This document shows positions 1 to 10,938 of a DNA stretch of 64,000 nt, piece after piece. How positions within the stretch are numbered: position 1 is the stretch's first letter; the number at the start of each line of letters is the position of its first letter. Source of the DNA: Dermatemys mawii (taxonomy: Eukaryota; Chordata; Testudines; Dermatemydidae); the NCBI GenBank assembly GCA_007922305.1, contig ML677344.1, positions 84,140 through 148,139 of the forward strand, given 5' to 3'. Below the pieces are notes generated by a model. The model saw only the letters and a list, made by a program, of their open reading frames with translations. It did not search any database and had not been told where the DNA came from. Position numbers and translations under genes: made by a program.

Positions 1-365
1 TTCCTCGGAGGCCTCTTGGCCATCAGGGAACCTCAGCTGCTTGGCTTCATGTGCATCAGCTTTAACCCCTTTCATGAGCAACTGCAAACTGCAGGAGGCC
101 AAATCACAGGGGATGTGCAGTGATGATAAACAACTGAACTGCAGCACAAGCCCCGCTACAGTCTCTATTCCTGGAATCCGGACTTGTCATCACTGTTTTT
201 ATGGCTTCAGTTAGTCACAGGGCTACCTGGAGGGTGGCCGAGTGATAATGATGATGCTATCACAGGTGTGATCTTGCTGGAATAAATAATATAGTAATAT
301 TAATTAATAACATAGGACCAAATTTCTCCCTGGCAGCTCCCTTTCCGCATTACAAACCCAGGGTG
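1..365 (-). repeat. Far 5' block of an olfactory-receptor unit lying left of the window
   Basis: This stretch matches, in the same orientation and order, the distal 5' blocks at about 36150-36440 and 42590-42860. The shared landmarks are the 'ccatcagggaacctcagctg' segment, the 'tttaacccc' segment, the 'ctattcctggaatc' segment and the 'ttgtcatcactg' segment. In the other units these lie 3-4 kb upstream of a minus-strand receptor. The receptor this block belonged to would therefore be left of base 1. No gene is seen in it. Confidence 0.7.
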
Positions 366-433
366 AAATGAGAAGGAATGAAAAGGAAAGGAAATGAAAT
401 GAAATGAAAAGGAATGAAAATGAAACGAAAAGG
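366..433. repeat. (GAAAT)n-like microsatellite
   Basis: A purine-rich run of imperfect gaaat/gaaaagg units lies inside the distal unit block. The corresponding position in other units lacks the expansion. Confidence 0.75.
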
Positions 434-838
434 ACCAGATTTCTCCCTGGCAGCCCCCTTTCTGCATTATAAACCCAGCGTGAAATGAAAAGGAAACATT
501 TCAGCTTGGGTCAAAATTTTTCATGCAGTGAAAAAAACTTTGTTTTCCAGCCCAGCTCGAGCTCATCCCATGAGCTTCTGTCCCTCGTGCTACAGGCTCA
601 CACCCCTAGGTTGCAGCACAATCCCTGAGTCGGTCTCCCATGCAGAACAGGCACTTAGTATGACCATGTTTACCAATGAGAAAACCGGAGACCCTCAGCT
701 GCTCAACCAAGGATATTCCCCCTCCCCACGCGAGACTATTGCACATGGCTGGAAACCTGGAGGGGCCCACCCAGGGCTCAGGAAGCTGTCAACTTTTGCT
801 GGAATTCTGATCTCCTCCCCCATCTCACCCCCTTTTGG
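434..838. repeat. End of distal unit block, no gene
   Basis: Bases 480-680 resemble 43500-43670 and 37060-37190 (segments around 'ttttccagcccagctc' and 'atgaccat'). An open frame of 155 codons crosses 528-995, but it runs from this block into an antisense CR1 fragment and resembles no protein I know, so it is not called. Nothing else is recognised here. Confidence 0.5.
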
Positions 839-1106
839 GAGTTGGCATCTCTACCCACCTTCAGCAAATATTCTTCCGTTCCCTACTTCTCTACTTCCCA
901 GTCTGAATTTGTCTACCTTCAGCTTCCAGCCATTGGATCCTGTGATAACTTTCTCTGCTAAACTGAAGAGCCCATTATTAAACCTTTTACATTAACCTTC
1001 TCTTTGTTAAGATAAATAAATTGAGCTCCTTGAGTCTATCACTCTAAGGCAGGTTTTCTAATCCTTTAATCATTCTCCTGGCTCTTCCCTGAATCCACCA
1101 GAAGTA
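839..1106 (-). mobile_element. CR1 LINE fragment, antisense
   Basis: The stretch containing 'gaagagcccattattaaa' and 'ggttttctaatcctttaatc' reads as the reverse complement of a CR1-type LINE. It is truncated at both ends and has no usable frame. Confidence 0.55.
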
Positions 1107-1619
1107 AGAAGCAGGACTGAAGACAAAATGGAGGGGTTTCCAGGGCTTTTATATTCTTTCTCTAGTGGACGGAAACCCCTTGGTTCTCCTATGCAAAATC
1201 ACAGCAACAAGATGGAGATTAGAGTCACATGGGCAAGTCACATGCATGACTCAGTTCCTTACAGGCTGACACCATTGTTTACATATTAGTTTGAATACAG
1301 TTTTCCTTGTTCGCAGGAAAGCTCAGATGTGGATTGGTGTCTCCCAAAGTCCATTGTCAGTTAAGTATCTTGATTGGGCACTTACTGAGACTAGCCCTTT
1401 CTCTAGGAGGTGACCAAATGCTTCACTGAGGCTACTTAGAATCAAAACACATTGAGATACAAATACATAGCCAATATTCATAACATCAGTGATACATACA
1501 GGCAGCGTAATCATAACCAGCAAATCATAACCTTTCCATAGACCTTACTGGACCTCCTTTGTACAAGATTTGGTGCCACTATAGGACCTTGGTTGCAACA
1601 ATGATCTATACGGTCACAG
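1107..1619 (-). mobile_element. Truncated ERV-type LTR, antisense
   Basis: This matches the LTR at 19480-20544 in the same orientation, for example 'gaagacaaaatggagggg', 'tagccaatattcataac' and the terminal 'cggtcaca' that would be the TGTGAC 5' end on the minus strand. It is 3'-truncated on its own strand. No gag, pol or env sequence accompanies it. This is an old solo-LTR remnant, and the exact family name is unknown to me. Confidence 0.65.
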
Positions 1620-1644
1620 TTCATGTCAATAACATCACAAGGGG

Positions 1645-1917
1645 AAAAGTTTAACAAGAACCAATGGTTGTAAACTGAAGCCAGAGAAATTATATTTGGA
1701 AATGAGGCACACATTTTTAACAGCTATGGTGCTTAAACAATGGAAGAAACTCCCAAGAGAGGTACTGGATTCTCCTTATACCTCCATATCGAGCCTGGAT
1801 GCCTCTGTGGAAGAAACGCTTTAGAGGAACACGAGTGATAGATTAGTCAAACTCATCTCATTGGGGTCAATACGGGGTAACTGGGTGAAATTCTGCAGCC
1901 TGTGCTATACAGGGGAT
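1645..1917 (+). mobile_element. CR1 LINE 3' end, first part (split by a hAT element)
   Basis: The segments 'gaggcacacatttttaacag' and 'gtgaaattctgcagcctgtg' are CR1 3'-end sequence. The element resumes after the hAT insertion at 2464 with 'gactagatgatctaatgg' and ends near 2515. A second copy of this nested arrangement is at 58660-59475. Confidence 0.75.
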
Positions 1918-2463
1918 CAGTGGTTCTCAAACTCTTTTGAACATGCCCCCACTTCTTTGTGTCTACAAGAATTCATACCTCCCACCCAGCCATGCAAACA
2001 CATATACTGATATATGCAATGATAGGGCTTCACTAGAATCAGTTTCAGCTTCTTTGTTTTTCACCTGAGGTGGGTTTTTTTCTGTTGTTTTGTTTGCTTC
2101 CATGAATGAGCCAATGATCCATTGGAATACAAAGAACAGCAAAACGATGTTTGCAGTTGCTGTTTACAATGAAATGTGCACACCACACCATAGCAAGTGG
2201 ATTCACGTACAGATGGCAATAACTTTGTGTGATGCTATGAAAGCTTAACACAAATCCATCAAAATACACAGTGACACATAGTGTCAAACGCATAGCGCCA
2301 TCTGAGGACTGGATCTGTTCAGAGGACGTAGCATGGCTAGTTATTCATTGCTGTGGGTAAAACGTGCACAGATTTCTTTTCCCTAAATCTTCCCATGCCT
2401 CCACCCTTCGAGTACATTCTACAACCCCCTAGAGGACCTCATCCCCCAGTTTGAGAACCTCTG
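1918..2463. mobile_element. Non-autonomous hAT-type DNA transposon
   Basis: The element begins CAGTGGTTCTCAAACT and ends AGTTTGAGAACCTCTG, inverted repeats matching at 15 of 16 bases. The 8 bp to its right (gactagat) match the 8 bp left of the sister copy at 59042-59049 (gactggat); its own left flank has diverged. There is no transposase frame. Confidence 0.8.
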
Positions 2464-2515
2464 GACTAGATGATCTAATGGCACCTTCTGGCTTTAATTT
2501 CCATTAATCTATGCA
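2464..2515 (+). mobile_element. CR1 LINE 3' end, second part
   Basis: This is the continuation of the CR1 3' end after the nested hAT element, matching the usual CR1 tail around 'gatgatctaatgg'. Confidence 0.65.
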
Positions 2516-3020
2516 GTGGAGGGTCATCTTAGATGCAACTTGAACAAGTTGCTTCTCTGAGTGCTGATAGGCACTCCACAAGAGTATACTCTGCTCATGA
2601 AGAATCAGGATTCTCAATAAAACTGGTCTCTTTACCCGCTAAACCAGGTTCTTTCTTGTGCTGGAGGGAATCTCCCAATTGTCCCACTCTTTGAGCTGGT
2701 AACAACACCCTATCCATGGTAAACACTTATCACCAAGCAGGTCCAACATGACACCTCAGTCTCGTCCCTTTGGGTCCTTTCGACCATTAGAGAAAATGGT
2801 TTTAAAATAGCAGGCAGCTGTCACATGTCTACACTCATCTGTCTCACGTATCACTACAAGCTGAGTTAGACAGGGTTTGCTCTGGAGATAGAGGAACAGA
2901 ACTGGCCCATCTTACATTCTTTTGGGAAGCCAAGGAGGTCTTGGGCCCCAGCCTAGTTTCCCTGGGTCTCTGAGAGCATCCTTCCCATCTACATGCTCCT
3001 GTAGCAAGGAGGCATGGCCT
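2516..3020 (-). repeat. Orphan 3' flank of an OR unit, outer part
   Basis: This is collinear with 29545-30060 (unit D) and 59620-60110 (unit G), and with the reverse complement of about 53390-53620 (unit F). Shared segments include 'acacctcagtctc', 'aactggccca' and 'tgggtctctgagag'. In the other units this lies 1-2 kb downstream of a receptor stop codon. No gene is seen. Confidence 0.7.
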
Positions 3021-3940
3021 CACTCCAAGAGCGATGAGGAGGGACCACAATACGCCCACTGGTGGGAAGAACCAGTGGAGTCACGTCCACCTCACTGGAA
3101 GCGGAAGGGCTGGATAAGAAGGGGAATTACAAATGGCGGGAGGGCCTGCAGCTCAGCTGTGGGGGAGCCACCACAGGAAGCAGATGCATCCCACATGCTG
3201 CTGGAGCCTGCAGAGGAGCTGCCGGGACTGCCCCTGAGCAACGGCTGGCGTTCTCTGAGCTGCCAGCTGGCCGAGACACCGAAGGGCTGTTGAGATTGCC
3301 TCCTGAGGACTGGCTGGATCTCTCTGGGCTGCCAGCCAACCGAGTCTCCAAGGAGCTTTCCGGGCTGCCTCCTGAGGACTGGCCAGCATTCCCTGAGATG
3401 ATGGGTGCAGCTATACCCCAAGAGGGAGAGTAGGAAGTAACCCAGGGGAACCTGGCAACCATCCGGTTGGTAAGTGGACTGATACAAGATCAGGATGGTG
3501 CAGGTGGATCCTCACTGACCCATTCTGAGGACCATTGGCTGGGATGTGGAAGAGCTGGGTAAGCCTGTGCCCACTTTGCTCAAGGCAATATTCCCCTTTC
3601 TTAGGCCAAGTGGCTTGTGCTCCTTGGGCCCCATTCCTGTATTCTCGAGCCCCCAGACTTTGTTGGTGCTCACCCCTACCTGGGACACCAGACTGCCTAG
3701 CCTTCATTACAGCCCAGAGCCTACTCATGGCTTTCCTGCCCTGCCCATACTGGGCCAGGAGCTCTTGGCCTGCTTAGCCGCTCTGTCCTGATTGAAGGAT
3801 GGAGCCCACTCATTGGTTACTGTCCCACTCTGGCTGAGGGCCTGGGGCTCAAGGATTAGTAAATCGCTCCATCCTGCTTGCATGTCAGAGCTTCCCAACT
3901 ATTGGCTGCTGCACTGTTCTGCCCGGCCAGAGGACAAGAA
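3021..3940. other. Insertion of about 0.9 kb, unclassified, GC-rich
   Basis: The collinear flanks of units D and F lack this stretch. It contains the 69-bp tandem repeat described separately. Overlapping open frames on both strands (for example 3062-3433 and 3092-3487) look like by-products of the GC-rich repeat. The right part (3500-3940) has no recognisable family. Confidence 0.45.
3225..3395. repeat. 69-bp tandem repeat, about 2.5 copies
   Basis: The segments 'ctgcctcctgaggactggc' (near 3300 and 3366) and the diverged 'ctgcccctgagcaacggctg' (near 3229) recur with a spacing of about 69 bp, which is 23 codons. The intervening sequence also matches between copies. The period is a multiple of three, but there is no other support for translation. 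Confidence 0.7.
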
Positions 3941-5240
3941 CATGAAGTGTAGCTCCAACGCGCCTCACAGAAATCCACTACCTACCCCTCACTGTCACTC
4001 CCATGGCTGGAGTCACAGGGCTTGCCAGAAGCCAGCTGTCACAGGAGGCTGTGGTAAGAGGCCTTATATAGACCAATGTGAGAGATATTGCTCTGTGGGA
4101 CCGTGACATAGCCCTGATCTTAGGTCTCAGAATATCTGAGTATTTATCCTCCCGTCACCAATGTGAGACGGGGCAGGGCTATTATTCACCTGTGCAGAGG
4201 CTTGGAGACAGCCAACGATTTGGCCATGGACACTCATGGCAAGGGAATCAAATCAGATCCCAGGACCAGCCTTCCAGCCATCTGAGACAGGCCCAGCTGC
4301 ATTCTCTGCTGTGCCAGCAGAGTTCCCCCTGGGCTGTAGAGAGTGGGGGATGTCCAGGAGTCAGTTACAGCGGTCTGATTCCCTGCCCTGTTCTCCCCCT
4401 GTCTCAGCAGAGGTTAGAGCAGCTTGGGGGCAGGCTGATCTACGTCTGTTGGTAATGCCTTGCAAGAGCACAGCCCATTCTGGCCAACTCCCTGTGAATG
4501 GGAGCCAACCCACAGTGCCCTGCTGGGGTCTGATTTGTCCCTGTAGGCACCCTGCCCTTCCCTCTAAGCTCCTTGCAGTGTCTTACTATCATCCTGGATT
4601 ACTTAAAACAACTGCCCCTTTTGTGTGGTCACAAAAATTTGGTCTTCTCCAAAACACAAGGTCTCCTAACCCCCAGCCCCATTCTCCTCCTTTACTCGGG
4701 AGACCCCCCACCACTCTACTTGCTGGGGTCAGTGTTGGTTCAGGCTTGCCGCAACCATTGTTTCTCCTTTTCCCCTGAGGTCCCACCCGTGCCCCACCTC
4801 TTCCCACTAGTCCCTGCCCCCAGCTCCTCCTTTTCCCCAGAGGCCCATGTCTTCCCACTAGGCCCTTCCTTCTGCTCCTACATTCCCGCGAGGTTCTGCA
4901 TTCCAGCCAGGCCAGAGCTAGGCCATGGTAAGAGCAGCCCCGGGAGCCCAGGCCACTGTGAGGAACCCTGGAATCTCCACCTTCCCCGGTTTCTACATCC
5001 TGGATGGCAGCAATTCAGGTTGGGTTCTTCTCTCCAGACCCCCAGCCCTCTGACCAGGGCAGGTGATGAGCCAGGGCTCCTCACTTTGGCTTTGGCTCCC
5101 TGGGAAGCTCATAGCATAGCCTGACTCTGGCCTGGAGAGGGGGTGGAGCCTCGGATAAAGAGGAGGAGCATGGGGTGGGGTCTTGGGGGACGAGAGGAGC
5201 ACAGAGTGGGGCCTCAAGGCAGAAGAAGATAGACGGGGCA
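3941..5240 (-). repeat. Orphan 3' flank of an OR unit, inner part, without its receptor
   Basis: This is collinear with 30290-31450 (unit D, including the gap) and 60150-60960 (unit G). Examples are 'cagaagccagctgtcacagg', 'atattgctctgtgggacc', 'gcaagagcacagcccattc' and the 5100-5240 segment equivalent to 38540-38660. In units D, E and G a receptor stop codon follows within 60-100 bp of the equivalent endpoint. Here the homology stops and no receptor follows until OR1, which carries a different 3' flank. Confidence 0.65.
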
Positions 5241-5692
5241 GGGTATCAGAGGGGATGAGATTCCTGCATGTGTCCCACTGTTGCCTTTTGAAAAGGTGGT
5301 CACCCTACAGTAAATGGGTGGGGCTGGGATAGGAACTAGCCATCCCTTTGTGGGGGAGACGAGGCTTATTTCTACCCCTTTGTAAGCACCTGGGCCAGCA
5401 TAAACAGAGGGGAAAAGGAGGGACTCTGGCCCTGAGTCTCTTGCCAGGACTCGTGTGTATCAGACTGTCCCTCATACAAACAGCTCTGCTCTGTCCCAGT
5501 GGGGAGTGGGCTGAGCAGTGAGGTGTGTGCAGAGCCATGAATTGGGGAGGGGACTGAATGGCTTCTCCTGGCGCTACGGCGTTAATCATGCTTTTGACAA
5601 GACACAGTCAAAATTACCTGGCTGTGCGTGTGGGGGAAGGGTGGGTGACCGTGCCCCTTGAATAGCCCCAGTCCACAGCTGGTGCTACCACC
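5241..5692. other. Unassigned junction sequence
   Basis: Nothing recognisable lies between the end of the orphan flank and the start of the OR1-type 3' flank. Short open frames on the minus strand (5305-5589, 5582-5842) show no family features. Confidence 0.4.
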
Positions 5693-6199
5693 ATGGATAA
5701 CAAAGCACCCAGAGCACTCAGGAAGAGCCAGGACTGCGACGGCGACTGCACAACACCTCTGAAGCTTTTTGCTTGCCCCATGGATGTTTAGCCAGAGACA
5801 GTACAGTGACAGGCCAGGTGCAATGGGAAACAACTTCCACATCCCTTCTCTTTACTGACTATCGACAGGAATTCTAAGGTCAGAGCAGCCACCAATACGG
5901 CTCTTTATAGTCCAACATCCCACCAGTTCCCTGGCTCTCTATGAACACAGTCACTTTGGAAACGCTGCTGCCGTCTTGATCTCCTTCTCCGACTGCACTG
6001 TCCGCTGTCACCAGCAGGTGGGCACATCCCTCTCCCATTCCTCCAGGCCTTACACCCCATTGGAACATCTCTCCAGAGAGTGGAGATCTGTAGCTGATGT
6101 CCTCTGAGATGTAAAGGTCCAGAATAGAATATGTGTCCATAGCAGGTGTTCTTCATCTCCCATGTCAGCAGGGATGGAGATGGATGATAAACTGACTCT
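5693..6199 (-). other. OR1 3' flank, probable 3' UTR
   Basis: The sequence is closely shared with 14345-14841 (OR2) and 20905-21405 (OR3) and not with OR4-OR7. It would be the 3' UTR on the minus strand. The AATAAA seen at the equivalent place in OR2 and OR3 reads AGTAAA here (complement at 5851-5856), a weaker signal. Confidence 0.6.
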
Positions 6200-7135
6200 T
6201 CACTTGATGAATACTTTGATTATCCTCACACGAAGGTGTTTGCTTTTCACGCTGTACACAATTGGGTTCATCACGGGCGGGACTAGCAGGGACATGTAGC
6301 CCAGAAGAATCTGAAGCAAGAGAGAAGAGCCATTCCCGAATCTGTGTATCACAGACATGCTGATCTGTGGTGTGTAGAAGAGCAGGAGGGCGCAGAGGTG
6401 GGAGACGCAGGTGTTTAGAGCCCTCAGGCACTCCTTGTGGGATGCGATGCTCAGCACCGTTTTGAGAATCATCACATAAGAGACGAAGATGAGCACCGAG
6501 TCCAAACCCATCTGGAAGAGTTTAGTAAACAATCCATAGATGCTGTTGACTGTGATATCTGAACAAGCCAACTTCATGACATCCTGGTACAGGCAGTAGG
6601 AATGGGAGAGGACATTAGCATAACAGTATGGGAACCTTTTCAGGAGAAATGGAAGTGGAAGTATTAAAACCATCGCTCTTAGCACAGCCACCAGTCCCGT
6701 CTTGCCTATTCTTGGCAGGGTTAAGATGGAGGCATATCTCAGTGGCTTATGGATCGCGATGAAGCGGTCAAAGGCCATCAACAACAGCACAGAGGATTCA
6801 ATGTATTGAAACAAGTGGATGAAGAACAGCTGGGCTAAACAGGCATCGAGGCTGATCTCCCTAGAGTTAAACAAGTATACGCCCAGTATCGTGGGTATTG
6901 TGGATATTGATATGCCAAGGTCTGTGACAACCAACATGGAAAGGAAAATGTACATGGGCTCGTGAAGGCTTGAATCTGATTTTATAATAAACAGAACGAC
7001 TGAATTTCCTAATATCGAAATAACATATATTAAGCAAAAGAGAACAGAGATCCAGAGATGAACGTCTTCCTGCCCAGGTATCCCGGTGAGAAGGAACACT
7101 GCAGATTGGAATTTGGTGTAATTGACAGTTGACAT
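6200..7135 (-). CDS. OR1: class I (OR51-like) olfactory receptor, intact
   Basis: This is a seven-transmembrane G-protein-coupled odorant receptor of 311 residues, expected in the ciliary membrane of olfactory neurons and coupled to G-olf. Visible features are an N-glycosylation sequon N5-Y-T, G43-N44 in TM1, LHEPMY at 57-62, C99 at the start of TM3, MAFDR at 120-124, SHSYC at 177-181, ALNTC at 239-243 and PPVMNPIVY at 286-294. The LHEPMY and ALNTCVSHLCA signatures point to family 51 of the fish-like class I receptors. The start is the first Met, about 40 nt after a conserved splice acceptor. Unusually, the near-invariant Cys after DR[YF]xAI (residue 129) is His here. It is closest to OR2 and OR3 by N-terminus and 3' flank. 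The coding frame has no break. Confidence 0.97.
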   Translation of the reverse strand: MSTVNYTKFQSAVFLLTGIPGQEDVHLWISVLFCLIYVISILGNSVVLFIIKSDSSLHEPMYIFLSMLVVTDLGISISTIPTILGVYLFNSREISLDACLAQLFFIHLFQYIESSVLLLMAFDRFIAIHKPLRYASILTLPRIGKTGLVAVLRAMVLILPLPFLLKRFPYCYANVLSHSYCLYQDVMKLACSDITVNSIYGLFTKLFQMGLDSVLIFVSYVMILKTVLSIASHKECLRALNTCVSHLCALLLFYTPQISMSVIHRFGNGSSLLLQILLGYMSLLVPPVMNPIVYSVKSKHLRVRIIKVFIK

Positions 7136-7175
7136 AATGTACTAAGCAGGTCTACGGCGTTTTGAACTTTCCTCC

Positions 7176-7177
7176 CT
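7176..7177 (-). other. Splice acceptor upstream of OR1
   Basis: On the minus strand a pyrimidine-rich tract ends TTTTCCTTTTAG and is followed by about 40 nt of leader before the ATG. The position and context match in all seven receptors, fitting an untranslated first exon further upstream. Confidence 0.7.
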
Positions 7178-9094
7178 AAAAGGAAAAAATAACAGAAGTC
7201 TAGAAGATATTTAACAAGACATCTTTCTGCTCTCAGTAAAGATTTTAAGACACCAAAGAGCTCAAGACGGATCAGCAAAAACACAGTCTTGAACTTACAG
7301 CACCGATAGGAAGACAGGCATTGCCAGAGTGGATCAGACATGTAGTCTATCTAGCCTAGTATCCCATGACTAGGTTCACATGCTTCAGGGGAGGGTGGAA
7401 GAAGCCCCACAACAGGCAGCTATGAGATAACCTGCTCCCACGGAAAATTTTCCCCTGACACCTACTAGGTTACCCATATAAATATCCAGTCCCTCTTTGA
7501 ATCCTCCTAAACCCTTGTCCCTATTGATATCTTGTGCTTGTGCATTGCTGCTTGAGTACTGTGCGATTTTTACAATTGTGACCTTCCAAAAGATACCCTT
7601 TCTGGCCCTCCACTTCTGAGTGCGGCCCATTGTATCAGGAGATGTGTGTAAACTCATGGAATGTGCATGGTGAAAACAGTTATTGTATTTATCTGTCTTA
7701 AATTGAAGATATTTATAAAAAAATTCATACTCTCATTTACATATATATATAATTTCTCCACTTCTGAGAATGCAAATTATGCCACTGCCTCTTTGTAGTA
7801 GATGGGGTAAATTCTTGGGCCAGGTTCTGAATTCAGTCATAGTGACTTCAGCTATGTCACTCCAGATTTACATGTGTAAATTTGATCAAAACCGGTCTCT
7901 ATTAACTTTCCCTTTCTGAATGCCCCCGGTGATACACTCGGACCCCCAGGAATCTCTCCAAGAGAAGCTGAAGTACTTTGCCTTGCTAATCTTGACTGAA
8001 TCTAAAGAATTTGATAATCCTACCGGCTGTTCTACCTCCTGACAGCATCTGCATTCTCTCCCCCATGTAAGGGACTGTGGATATTTGGAAAGTTACAAGC
8101 CAATACAGACAGTTACTTCAGTGGGTCAGGGGAGGGTCACAAATGGGAGAATAGTGCAAACAATAGGATTTCACTAATATCCACTTCAGCATGCAAGTTA
8201 CTTCAGTCATATTCGTGTAAGAGTCAATGGGCATAAATTACATGCAACCACTATTACACTCCCCTTTCCTGTACCTCAACTTTACTCTTTGCTGAAATAC
8301 AGACCAGCAGCTCTCTTCTCTCAGGACTTTTTGGAAAGTCTTGCACAGGTATTGCAGAGGGATTGTGTTCAGCACCTTGAATGTAAATGTCACAAACAGC
8401 TTCTGATCAATTACCAGGAGACAAAATCCTACAGCTCTTCACTGAACAAAGAGAGAATAGCACAAACCGATTGCAAACAGTATGTTTGCACGTCTATACT
8501 TTTTAAAGCAAAAGCCATTAAGCAGCAAAATTGCCAATGTTCCTTCCTGTGGAGATTCCAACAACACTGCTGCTGGTTTTCAATTTACATGCATGTCATG
8601 CATAGTTTGTAATATTTGTTACTACAATGAAAAGTTTTGGCATAACTTTCACACATCAATGCCTTACTATACACGTCAGCCTATTATTTCCCCTCTGATC
8701 TGCTTTCAGAGATGATTTCTCAGGTTAGAGTGGGACTTAAAATGTAGCGTCTGCCATCTGGATTTCTTCAGAACCTGAGAAGATTGCAGCGTCTCACCCC
8801 TCATTCAGTGGCTTGTCAGCAAACAAAAGTCTAGTAGCTCCTCTGACCCTGGGTTAAGAGCTGACTGGTTCTCCTCAGGTTCTGTTCTGTCAGTCTGTAG
8901 CCTGTATCCGGAGTGGTAACAGGCCCTGGGGTCGGTATAGAGAATATTCATTCCCTGAGCTCTCACTTTCTAGTACAAAACAACCCTTCCACCTGTAGGT
9001 CAGGCATGATGAGGGTTTGGAGGAAATGGATTTCAAAGTCAAATGAATGAGTATTCATGGAAATGGAATGTCATTTCATACATGAAAGTACTCT
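7178..9094 (-). repeat. Unit A 5' flank, inner part
   Basis: This is an intron or upstream region shared with 15820-17990, 22384-24360, 32493-34780, 39729-41160, 49000-50738 (inverted) and 61962-63800. It starts with a CR1-like short stretch at about 7305-7575 ('tggatcagacatgtagtc', 'aatatccagtccctctttga') that is present in most units, so it entered before the duplications. No coding sequence is seen. Confidence 0.65.
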
Positions 9095-9310
9095 TTTGTA
9101 CACCTCACCTTCCCTGATTAGAGATAACAAGCTGGTTCAGCCTCATTGGACTAACCTTATTATTGCCCACCTGGTTCTTGCCTACCTGTTTATACCTGCC
9201 CCTGGATACTTCCACTGCATGCATCCGACGAAGTGGGTATTAACCCATGAAAGCTTATGCTCTAAAACTTTAGTTAGTTCTTAAGGTGCCACAGGACTCT
9301 TTGTCACTTC
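9095..9310 (+). repeat. Hammerhead-like short retroposed repeat, copy A
   Basis: This insertion of 216 bp is absent at the same place in unit B (17985-18000) and is flanked by a 6-bp duplication, tactct (9089-9094 and 9311-9316). It is the longest 5' copy in the window. It contains the core gcat-ccgacga-a, then stem GUGGGU/ACCCAU with loop AUUA, then gaaa-gctt-atgc. See the findings for the fold. Confidence 0.75.
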
Positions 9311-9331
9311 TACTCTGTTGTTCTCTCTGTT

Positions 9332-9351
9332 TCTCTCTCTCTCTCTCTCTC
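9332..9351. repeat. (CT)n microsatellite
   Basis: A pure CT run. It lies at the same place as 17997-18010 and 34784-34815, so the seed was present before unit duplication. Confidence 0.9.
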
Positions 9352-10938
9352 GCTTGCTCTTTGACTGGCTCTCTCCTGTATTCATAAAATCCGTAGCATC
9401 CGGGAACAGCATTTCGACAGACACGGAGCTGAGCTGCCATAATAAATGTGTATGTTAATCCCAATTCTTGGGATGCTTGTTGTAGAGCTATATTGGGTTA
9501 ATATTGCGAAGTTTACATTATGGCTATATTCGGTTACACCAGTACAGCTTTTCTTAGTTTAATAGAGGGCTACTGGAAAGAGACGTTGAGAGACCCCACC
9601 GGAGCTACTAGCTGGGAACAGCCTATTTCTGGGCTCCAGCCACATTACACAGCTTGTTTTGCCAGCACCGAGAGTCTGTGCAGAGCTGGGGCAGCTGTTG
9701 CTGAGAAGTTCTTCAGACTGACAGGCACAGACACCGCTGAGGAAGTCTAAAGGCAGAGATATTTACAGACTATTGTTTAAAAACCCTCTTATTCTCCTAT
9801 GTTATGCTTTATTCCTTCTGTTCAGATTAGACAGTAGTTTGGTTCCAGAAGGCTGACTGGTCACTCCTCTCACCACTAGTCACAGCCTTCCAAACGGAAG
9901 AACCACAGGTGCCAAACCCACTTGGATCTGCTCGGCAAGGACAGTCGACCCGCAGTGTGATGTATCCCAGGGCCCAGTCTGAGGGTGGGAGGATCGTGGG
10001 ATTCTACCCCATGAGAGTGAAGACTCCGAGGCCTGAGGTGACACTCAGAGGCCAGATTGGGGGCAGAGATGCTGGTAGCCCTGTAACTCTGATGGGTAGC
10101 TACAACATAGAAATGCTGGAGTCCTCAGCCAATCAGGAAACAGAAATATGCCCTATTGGACCAGTAAGGAAAGAGTAACACAGCTCTGAATTCCTGCCTT
10201 CACAATCGAGCCAGAGAATAAAACCTTTGAAAATCTATTTGCTGATTAAATATCCCTGAGAAAATAAACCTGAGATGATTTTGGATCTAGTCACTGAGAT
10301 TCCATGGGGTCTCTTCTCACTCAGCCCCATGGTAAGATCAGTCCCAGAGCACACGGCACCTCTAGAAATGGGACCCCTTGAGAAATCCTTATGCCAGGCA
10401 TTGGGGTTTTAACACTCCGATCTCATTATGAACATCAGTTTTCTTTGTAGCTGCAATAACCCACCATGCATCACATGCAGATGTAGGGGAGGAGTTCCAA
10501 AACCTACCTTTTCCCTTCATTGTACATTTTAAAGATAGTGAAACCTGCCAACGTACCCAATTCCTGCTAGAAGGGAAGCTGCTGGCACTAGAGGTCTTCA
10601 CCCTAAAGGACAAGGAGTCATTGGAGTGGTTGTGCGGGCAGCAGGCAGTATCTGTTCAGCTAGAGAGACAAGTGTATTTATGAAGCATGTCGCCACATTT
10701 CCCTGGAGTCAACTAGGCCATCAAGGAACATCAGATGCTTTTCTTAGTTGGCAAACTGCAGGAGTCCAAATAGCAGGGAATGCGTGGTGATGCTACCTTG
10801 GAATTTAGGTTTGTCATCACTGTTCATATTGTTCTGATTAGTCACATAGCTACCTGGCGGGCTGCCGAGTGGTAACGATGAGGCTGTCACAGGTGTGATC
10901 TTGGTGCATTACAAACTCAGGGTGCAGGCCAGAAAAGG
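9352..10938 (-). repeat. Unit A 5' block, outer part
   Basis: Landmarks shared with all units are 'tttgactggctctctcctg', the 'gtttaaaaaccctcttatt' segment (9775), 'gatagtgaaacctgccaac' (about 10536) and 'gatgaggctgtcacaggtg' (about 10877). It would contain any promoter or untranslated first exon of OR1. Small open frames here (9520-9750, 9909-10178) do not stay open in sister units. Confidence 0.6.

Noticed and set aside
528..995. 155-codon plus-strand open frame
   Set aside because: It crosses from a duplicated non-coding block into an antisense CR1 fragment and has no conserved motif.
3062..3487. Several overlapping open frames on both strands
   Set aside because: They arise from a GC-rich tandem repeat whose period is a multiple of three. 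There is no start context, splice or homology support.
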